Source: Thermoproteota archaeon
GTDB lineage: Archaea > Korarchaeota > Korarchaeia > Korarchaeales > Korarchaeaceae
Direction of reading: 5' to 3'
Length of the DNA: 64,000 bases
NCBI GenBank assembly: GCA_027061785.1
Contig: JAMOVA010000011.1
Coordinates: 1-64,000 of the forward strand
Shown: positions 59,226 through 64,000 of the stretch, one piece after another
Layout: every line of letters starts with the position of its first letter
How positions within the stretch are numbered: position 1 is the stretch's first letter
Notes under the pieces: generated by a model
Seen by the model: the letters and a program-made list of their open reading frames with translations, nothing else
Told to the model about the DNA's origin: nothing
Database searches by the model: none
Translations under genes and position numbers: made by a program

Positions 59226-59435
59226 CTATATCTTTATACCCCTCTCCCTAAGAATGGTCAGGATCCTGGCCTTCTCTCTCCTAAGTTCTCTGTTGAGGTG
59301 AACCTTCTCAGCCGCCCCCATTAACCTCTTGGCCTCTAGAAGGAAGAACTCCTTTTCCACCTCTCTCAACCGCTCCAAGAGCTCCTCGTTGGTCATACCT
59401 CTTAGCTCCTCAACCTTCCTCGTTGGCAACCTCAC
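59226..59435 (-). CDS. rpl29: Ribosomal protein L29 (uL29)
   Basis: The 69-aa helical protein has the uL29 layout: KVEELRGMTNEELLERLREV, then RELRREKARILTILRERGI. It overlaps the end of rps3 by 26 bp and lies five bases before rpp29. GTG at 59435 is used; TTG two codons later has GGTG seven nucleotides upstream and is an alternative. Confidence 0.94.
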   Translation of the reverse strand: MRLPTRKVEELRGMTNEELLERLREVEKEFFLLEAKRLMGAAEKVHLNRELRREKARILTILRERGIKI

Positions 59436-60324
59436 TCACCCCCTCAGCCTCTTCCGACTCAGGTGTCTCGGCTCCAGCTTCCTCCAATTTCGATCCTGAT
59501 TCCGATTCGGACTGCGACTCGACTGGTTCAGATTCCTCAGCAACGGAGCTTTCCGCCGCTTCCGCTTCAACCACCTCAGCTTCCTTGACTTCCTCAGATC
59601 CCTCGGAAGACTCTAGGGCCTCTGCCAACTCCTCGGGGACTTCGACCTCCACCTCGGTGGTGGACAACTCCTCTCTCTCAGCCTTCATCCTCTGCCTTAT
59701 CTCCTCTATGACCTCCTCCTTTATCTTCACCATATCAGGGCTCTCGACATCGGGCCTCACTATCCTTACCCTCACACCTATCACTCCTTGAGGCATGAGC
59801 ACGTGCTTCACTGCATAGTCGACCTTCTCTATCTGATCCTGCCCACACCTGTAGATTACCCCAGCCCTGAACCTCTCCTCCCTAGCTCTCTGACTCCCAA
59901 ATTTCCCTGCGAGCCTTATCTCCACCCCCTTAGCGCCGGCCATCATGACCCTCCTGAGGGCGGAGAAGGCTACCCTCTTGTGCCTCTCTCCCCTAGCGAT
60001 CCTCCTGGCTATGTAGCTCGCTACGATCCTCGCGCTCAGGAAGGGTTCGTCCACCTTCTTGGCCTGAATGTAGGGATTAGAGATGCCTAAGGCCTCTTTT
60101 ACCATCTCTCCTATCCTTTTTGAAGCTCTACCGCCCCTACCGATGATTATTCCTGGCCGCTCGACGTAAACCGTTATAATGTCCCTCACCGGTGTGGAGG
60201 AAATGTCCACACCGTGAAAACCAGCCTTCTCGGCCACCTTCTCCATTAACTCATGCAAGGAGTACCTGATAATGCCCTCCTGAACGAACTTCTTATAGTT
60301 GGGTAGGGTCTTCGTGGCGCTCAT
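59410..60324 (-). CDS. rps3: Ribosomal protein S3 with acidic C-terminal extension
   Basis: The 304-aa protein is uS3: N-terminal FVQEGIIRYSLHELMEKVAEK, the KH domain with GRGGRASKRIGE near residues 68-79, and the C-terminal domain ending near 215. After that, about 90 residues are Glu, Ser and Ala with no fold visible, much longer than the usual archaeal end of about 10-40. The tail may fold back on rRNA-binding sites or bind factors. ATG has GGAGGAA upstream; it overlaps rpl22 by 4 bp. Confidence 0.95.
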   Translation of the reverse strand: MSATKTLPNYKKFVQEGIIRYSLHELMEKVAEKAGFHGVDISSTPVRDIITVYVERPGIIIGRGGRASKRIGEMVKEALGISNPYIQAKKVDEPFLSARIVASYIARRIARGERHKRVAFSALRRVMMAGAKGVEIRLAGKFGSQRAREERFRAGVIYRCGQDQIEKVDYAVKHVLMPQGVIGVRVRIVRPDVESPDMVKIKEEVIEEIRQRMKAEREELSTTEVEVEVPEELAEALESSEGSEEVKEAEVVEAEAAESSVAEESEPVESQSESESGSKLEEAGAETPESEEAEGVSEVANEEG

Positions 60325-60791
60325 TCTTCCTCCTCCCTCTCCTCCAGCACTATTTCAACATGGACCAGCTGCTCTATTCTGGGAGTAGACCTACCGTAAG
60401 CCCTAGGGAATATCCTCTTCAGCTTGGTTCCGGTCTGAGCAGCTGCATGCTTCACATACAGGCGGTCAGGATCCAAGTCCTTGTTCGTGGCGTTGTGCTC
60501 CGCACTCTTGAGAATCTTCTTGACGAGCTTCGCGGCCTTCACGGGGTACCTGCCGGGCTTCCATCCGTTCAGCTCCCTCCTGTGGGGCACCCCCCTCTTG
60601 AACCTCCTGAAGGGCACAGCCCTCTTCAGAGCTATCACATCATCCAGAATCTGGTAAGCTTCAGACAGTTTCTTGCCCCGGATAGCTCTCAGCAATTCAA
60701 CAGTCTCCTTGAACGATACCCTCAGGTCTCTCCCTGAGGCCATGGCTTCCCGCTCGCCTTTCGCGCTGTAGGAATATCCCCACGATGGCAA
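60321..60791 (-). CDS. rpl22: Ribosomal protein L22 (uL22)
   Basis: The 156-aa protein is archaeal uL22, starting MPSWGYSYSAKGE and with ASGRDLRVSFKETVELLRAI, SAEHNATNKDLDPDRLYVKH and KRIFPRAYGRSTP. The start is TTG with GGGAGGTAAAGAAGG just before it. It heads the run L22-S3-L29-Rpp29-S17. The promoter is probably the TATA-like TTTATAAA at 60831-60838 on the minus strand. Confidence 0.95.
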   Translation of the reverse strand: MPSWGYSYSAKGEREAMASGRDLRVSFKETVELLRAIRGKKLSEAYQILDDVIALKRAVPFRRFKRGVPHRRELNGWKPGRYPVKAAKLVKKILKSAEHNATNKDLDPDRLYVKHAAAQTGTKLKRIFPRAYGRSTPRIEQLVHVEIVLEEREEEE

Positions 60792-60830
60792 CCTTCTTTA
60801 CCTCCCTTCGGTTGGCATAGATCGGGGGCG

Positions 60831-60838
60831 TTTATAAA
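60831..60838 (-). promoter_or_regulatory. TATA box of the L22 ribosomal operon
   Basis: TTTATAAA is a palindrome 40-47 bp before the L22 start codon, next to the ATG of the divergent phosphatase gene. It is too close to serve that gene in the usual way. Confidence 0.55.
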
Positions 60839-60839
60839 A

Positions 60840-61547
60840 ATGCTTGAGAAGCTGGACCTCGTAGCTGTCGATGTGGACGGCACCATAACCTACGAGGAGC
60901 CGTACATTCACTTAGGAGCGGTTAAAGCTCTGAGATCTCTGGGGAAGAAGGTGCCTATAGCCTTGGTGACGGGCAACCCCTTCCCCATCGCCTACGCCTT
61001 GTCAGCTTACCTGAGGCCAAGCTCCAAAGTGATCGGTATAGCCGAAAACGGGGGAGTGGTCTACTTAGGGGAGAGGCACAGGCTACTCGGTGATCTGAAT
61101 GTAATGGATAAGGTGAAGAAATTTATAAAAGATAGTAGTTATGGAAAATATATATCAGAAGATTCCAAGTTCAGATATGTTGATTTGGCGTTGAGGATGG
61201 ATCCTGTGACCCAAGAGAGGCTTATCAGAGAGATAATCTCGAAGGGCTTTGATGTGGAAATAACGACCAGCGGTTATGCCCTTCACATAATGCCCAAGGG
61301 AGTGAATAAGGGAACTGGACTCCTATCCCTATGCGAGGAGCTCGGAGTAGATCTAGGGCGCGTGGCAGCTATAGGTGACTCTCACAACGATTTGGAGATG
61401 TTTTCTATAGTGGGCCTCTCAATAGCCCTTCCAAATGCCCCGAGGGAGGTTAAAGAAAGAGCAGATATAGTCGTGGGAGGACCTGGATATGGCTATAGCC
61501 TCCCACTTGCCATAAAAGTACTCAAGAGCCTTCTTTCTTCCCCTTAA
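60840..61547 (+). CDS. pgp: Phosphoglycolate phosphatase (archaeal HAD)
   Basis: The 235-aa HAD-superfamily enzyme matches the archaeal phosphoglycolate phosphatase of TA0175 type: VDVDGTIT near residues 10-17, LVTGNPFPIAY near 41-51, the Cof-like cap, and AIGDSHNDLEMF near 178-189. It removes phosphate from 2-phosphoglycolate. The ATG is two bases after the TATA box of the divergent operon, so its own promoter is unclear. Its 3' end overlaps the surface-protein gene by 26 bp on the other strand. Confidence 0.88.
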   Translation: MLEKLDLVAVDVDGTITYEEPYIHLGAVKALRSLGKKVPIALVTGNPFPIAYALSAYLRPSSKVIGIAENGGVVYLGERHRLLGDLNVMDKVKKFIKDSSYGKYISEDSKFRYVDLALRMDPVTQERLIREIISKGFDVEITTSGYALHIMPKGVNKGTGLLSLCEELGVDLGRVAAIGDSHNDLEMFSIVGLSIALPNAPREVKERADIVVGGPGYGYSLPLAIKVLKSLLSSP

Positions 61548-62505
61548 CTCCTCTCCTAGATTTTTCCATCCGGAACCTCCAGAAGAGGTAGGCCCCAACA
61601 ATTACTGGTGGAACCACCGCTAGGAGAATGAGCTGAGGAGGTATATAGGGCTCGGCTTTTTGTATTATGACAACAAGGGACTTCCCGTTTTCCTGAAGCT
61701 GAGGGACGAACTCCCATAGGGCGTCATTCCATATGACTACTTTTGGCGCCGGGTTCCCTCCAAGTATTGAGATTCTCAGACTAGTGAAATTGACCCAGAG
61801 ATTGGCCGAGATGTCATCCGGCAGCGCTGCTGTGAGCGGTGTTAGGTCTATGTAGTAATATCCACTGGGACTTCTCCTAAGCTCCAGCGGAAGGCTCTCC
61901 ACCGTGAGATTATAATCCACAATCAAAGCGTGTGTGGCCACCTGCTCCTCAGTCCTGAAAGAGAGATGAAGTGACTTTATCTTGTCACTTTTAGCCGCGA
62001 CAGAGGCAATAGAGACGACTCCCGTGTAGTTTATATGAGGCGTAGATGCGTAAGTTACGTTAACGAAGTTCCACCTTATACCATAGAGGAGGAGATATCT
62101 GTCTCCGTAGAAGAAGCTCATCATGGTATGAACTGTCGTATTGTCGAAGTAACCCGCCGCTTCAGCTCTAGGGAAGAAGTTAGCTCTCCTTGTAGGGTCT
62201 CCTGGTCTGGGAACAGCTATAAGAGTGTAAACACCCCTAGGTCCGGCGTTGGTCATGTTTATGGTGACATTCCCGCGGTAATTGATCCAATTGAGTATGG
62301 GGGCCTTGAGGACGTTGGAGAAGTATCTGGTTTCGGGCTCGTGAATCAGTCTGAAGACCCGGGCCTTCATGGTAGCTGAGAGGTCCTCATGTATGACGAT
62401 GGTGGCCACAGGCATCGGTCTCATTGCAGAGACGGAGAGTATAGAAGTGCTCGTGAGCAGGATGACTGCTAGTAGGACTGCAGAGCCCTTTCTCATGCTA
62501 GACAC
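61522..62505 (-). CDS. Signal-bearing, C-terminally anchored surface protein
   Basis: I do not recognise this 327-aa protein. It has an N-terminal signal-like stretch (SAVLLAVILLTSTSILSVSA), a beta-rich exterior with several possible N-glycosylation sites, and a C-terminal membrane helix (LLAVVPPVIVGAYLFW near 294-310) followed by a basic end. The layout resembles the other two surface proteins of this window. ATG at 62505 is 26-35 bp from the shared TATA-like element at 62531-62540. The end overlaps pgp by 26 bp. Confidence 0.65.
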   Translation of the reverse strand: MSSMRKGSAVLLAVILLTSTSILSVSAMRPMPVATIVIHEDLSATMKARVFRLIHEPETRYFSNVLKAPILNWINYRGNVTINMTNAGPRGVYTLIAVPRPGDPTRRANFFPRAEAAGYFDNTTVHTMMSFFYGDRYLLLYGIRWNFVNVTYASTPHINYTGVVSIASVAAKSDKIKSLHLSFRTEEQVATHALIVDYNLTVESLPLELRRSPSGYYYIDLTPLTAALPDDISANLWVNFTSLRISILGGNPAPKVVIWNDALWEFVPQLQENGKSLVVIIQKAEPYIPPQLILLAVVPPVIVGAYLFWRFRMEKSRRGVKGKKEGS

Positions 62506-62530
62506 CTTTCGCCAAACCGAGATGGTACCC

Positions 62531-62540
62531 TTTATTTAAA
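62531..62540. promoter_or_regulatory. Shared TATA-like element of PolB and the surface-protein gene
   Basis: TTTATTTAAA is A/T-rich and nearly symmetric. It lies 28-37 bp before the PolB ATG (62568) and 26-35 bp before the divergent gene's ATG (62505), the only such box in the 62-bp gap. Confidence 0.6.
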
Positions 62541-62567
62541 TGAGGGTCCCTTAAGGATGCGCTGGGT

Positions 62568-64000
62568 ATGACGAATAGAAGGGGAATACTCCTCTCCGTC
62601 TTCTACTCAGGTGAGGATAAAGCCGCTGTAATGAAGTTCTACGATCCTGAGAGAGAGGAGGTTTTCCTGATAAAAGATAATACTGGGCATAAACCCTACC
62701 TGCTAACAGACGCACCAGCTGACTCTCTAGAGAAGATACTATCTCCTAGCTTGGCCGCTAGATTATTCAGAGTATCTAGGGTGAGGAAATACGACGTCCT
62801 GAGGGACAGAGAAGTAGAAGTGACGAAGGTCGAGGCCAAGGATCCACTCGCCATAGGTGGGTCTCCTCGGAACATGAGAGAGGAACTAACGAAGAAAGGA
62901 TTTAGCGTATGGGAGGCTAAAATAAAGTACTACGACTGCTATGTGTATGACAGGGGGCTAATACCCGGCTGTTCCTATGAGATAGACGACTCAGGTGATG
63001 TGATTAGACCACGCAAAGGTGGCGAGATCCCTCAGGAGTTTAGGGATCTGGACGAAAAGAGTAAGGAGATACTCTCCTCCATGATACCCCTATTCGATGA
63101 ACCCTCCCCACACCTAAAGAGTGTTGCCGTCGATATAGAGGTACTCGCCACCCTAGACAGAATGCCTGATCCTTCGAAGCCGGAAAAACCTGTAGCTGCC
63201 GTCGCGCTAGTTGACAGCGACGGCAAGAAGGAAGTTCACGTACTACTGCGGGGTGGAGAGGTACCTGATACTCTCCCCAATGGAGCTCGACTGATCAAAT
63301 ATGAGAACGAGGGTAGGCTGATCCGCTCCGTCCTAGACAGGATCTCACAGTACCCGCTGGTCTTCACGTATAACGGCGATAACTTCGACATGCCCTACTT
63401 GGCTAGGAGGGCGAGGGAGCTTGGAGTGAGGGACTGGCCCGTAAGGTTGGAGAGGGATAGGGCTCTTCTTGACACGGGAATGCACGTAGATCTCTACAAA
63501 CTCTTCAGTAACAAGTCGATTCAGGTTTACGTGTTCAATAACAAGTACTTGGGCTACACGCTGGACGAGGTGGCCGAGGCTCTACTCGGTGAGAGGAAGA
63601 TCGAACTGGGCACTAGGGACTTCTACTCAGTTAGCGTCAGAGAACTAGCTGAATACTGCCTGCAGGATGCGGAGCTGACCTTCAAGCTGGGGAACATCGG
63701 GGAGGGTGAGCTGATCAGGCTGCTCTTCCTCCTCTCTAGGATAAGCAAGATGTCCTTGGAGGAGGTGTCTAGGCAAGGGGTATCCTCATGGATCAGGAAC
63801 ATGATATTCTTCGAGTACAGGAGGAGGAACTGGCTCATACCGGAACAGGACGAGATAAAGGCGGTCAGGGGAGAGAGGACCTATTCCCAGGCGATAATAA
63901 AGGGGAAGAAGTACATGGGAGCCATAGTACTAGAGCCAGTTCCGGGAGTTCATTTCAATGTGGCCGTGATGGACTTCGCGAGCCTATATCCCTCCATAAT
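62568..64000 (+). CDS. B-family DNA polymerase, exonuclease-competent, cut by right edge
   Basis: The first 477 codons of a PolB are present and the frame is open to the right edge. Exo I is VDIEV with DIE at 189-191, Exo II TYNGDNFD with NGDNFD at 269-274, Exo III EYCLQDAEL with Asp at 367, and polymerase motif A begins as DFASLYPSI at 469-477. All three exonuclease motifs are intact, so this copy can proofread. It is probably the replicative enzyme. It differs from the exonuclease-dead copy at 45112 in both the N-terminal sequence and the exonuclease sites. Confidence 0.9.
   Translation, partial: MTNRRGILLSVFYSGEDKAAVMKFYDPEREEVFLIKDNTGHKPYLLTDAPADSLEKILSPSLAARLFRVSRVRKYDVLRDREVEVTKVEAKDPLAIGGSPRNMREELTKKGFSVWEAKIKYYDCYVYDRGLIPGCSYEIDDSGDVIRPRKGGEIPQEFRDLDEKSKEILSSMIPLFDEPSPHLKSVAVDIEVLATLDRMPDPSKPEKPVAAVALVDSDGKKEVHVLLRGGEVPDTLPNGARLIKYENEGRLIRSVLDRISQYPLVFTYNGDNFDMPYLARRARELGVRDWPVRLERDRALLDTGMHVDLYKLFSNKSIQVYVFNNKYLGYTLDEVAEALLGERKIELGTRDFYSVSVRELAEYCLQDAELTFKLGNIGEGELIRLLFLLSRISKMSLEEVSRQGVSSWIRNMIFFEYRRRNWLIPEQDEIKAVRGERTYSQAIIKGKKYMGAIVLEPVPGVHFNVAVMDFASLYPSI

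Overview
The window looks like chromosomal DNA of a thermophilic archaeon of the TACK group, possibly Korarchaeota. It carries archaeal-type GlyRS, AspRS, IleRS and ProRS, RadA, archaeal DnaG, pelota, Rpp29, S17e, S26e, Thg1, ApgM, SurE, Sec61-beta, DUF2070 and DUF504, two B-family DNA polymerases and a free-standing 5S rRNA gene. TATA-like boxes lie about 25-30 bp before many starts. Genus-level placement is inference. Gene density is very high and there is no sign of phage, insertion sequences or CRISPR.

Layout. 1-3.7 kb: a MacB-type ABC export operon with a secreted CARDB-like protein. 3.7-12.5 kb: tRNA-Lys with a small linked gene, DUF2070 membrane protein, Lrp regulator, metallo-beta-lactamase nuclease, Sec61-beta/MazG/phosphoribosyltransferase/GlyRS run, MoeB-like E1, CutA, phosphoesterase, DUF504 and a small DsbB-like protein. 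12.5-24.6 kb: a LysW-like zinc ribbon, the porGDAB 2-oxoacid:ferredoxin oxidoreductase operon, an ECF S component, protein disulfide oxidoreductase with SurE, PPC-domain protein, SPFH protein, two PAC2 proteins, a CoA-disulfide-reductase-like flavoenzyme, DUF354 and PadR. 24.6-36 kb: ApgM, a TtuA/beta-grasp tRNA thiolation pair, acyltransferase, RadA, PRPP synthetase, Tmk, sugar kinase, UPF0104, aminotransferase, and a Thg1/NifX-like/phosphoesterase cluster. 36-47 kb: a degenerate DHH-like protein with a large surface protein, AspRS, IleRS, 5S rRNA, ThiI and an exonuclease-dead PolB. 47-64 kb: S26e, ProRS, a degenerate TtuA paralogue, nucleotidyltransferase, pelota, DnaG with a structured leader RNA, S17e, nucleotide-sugar dehydrogenase, GlcDF-like oxidase, GcvT, an L22-S3-L29-Rpp29-S17 operon, phosphoglycolate phosphatase, a surface protein, and a second, exonuclease-competent PolB cut by the right edge.

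How the sequence is read. About two dozen genes place GGTG 5-8 nt before the start codon. This rule settles many starts (ATG, GTG and TTG) and points to CTG starts for porG and cutA; rpp29 has conserved coding sequence upstream of any canonical start and an ATA where Met is expected. Several divergent gene pairs share one TATA-like element midway between the two starts, and at least seven convergent pairs overlap at their 3' ends.

Most promising observations: non-AUG starts, the stem-loop RNA before dnaG, the exonuclease-dead PolB, the degenerate TtuA paralogue, the beta-grasp partner of TtuA without its terminal Gly-Gly, and the degenerate DHH protein paired with a surface protein.
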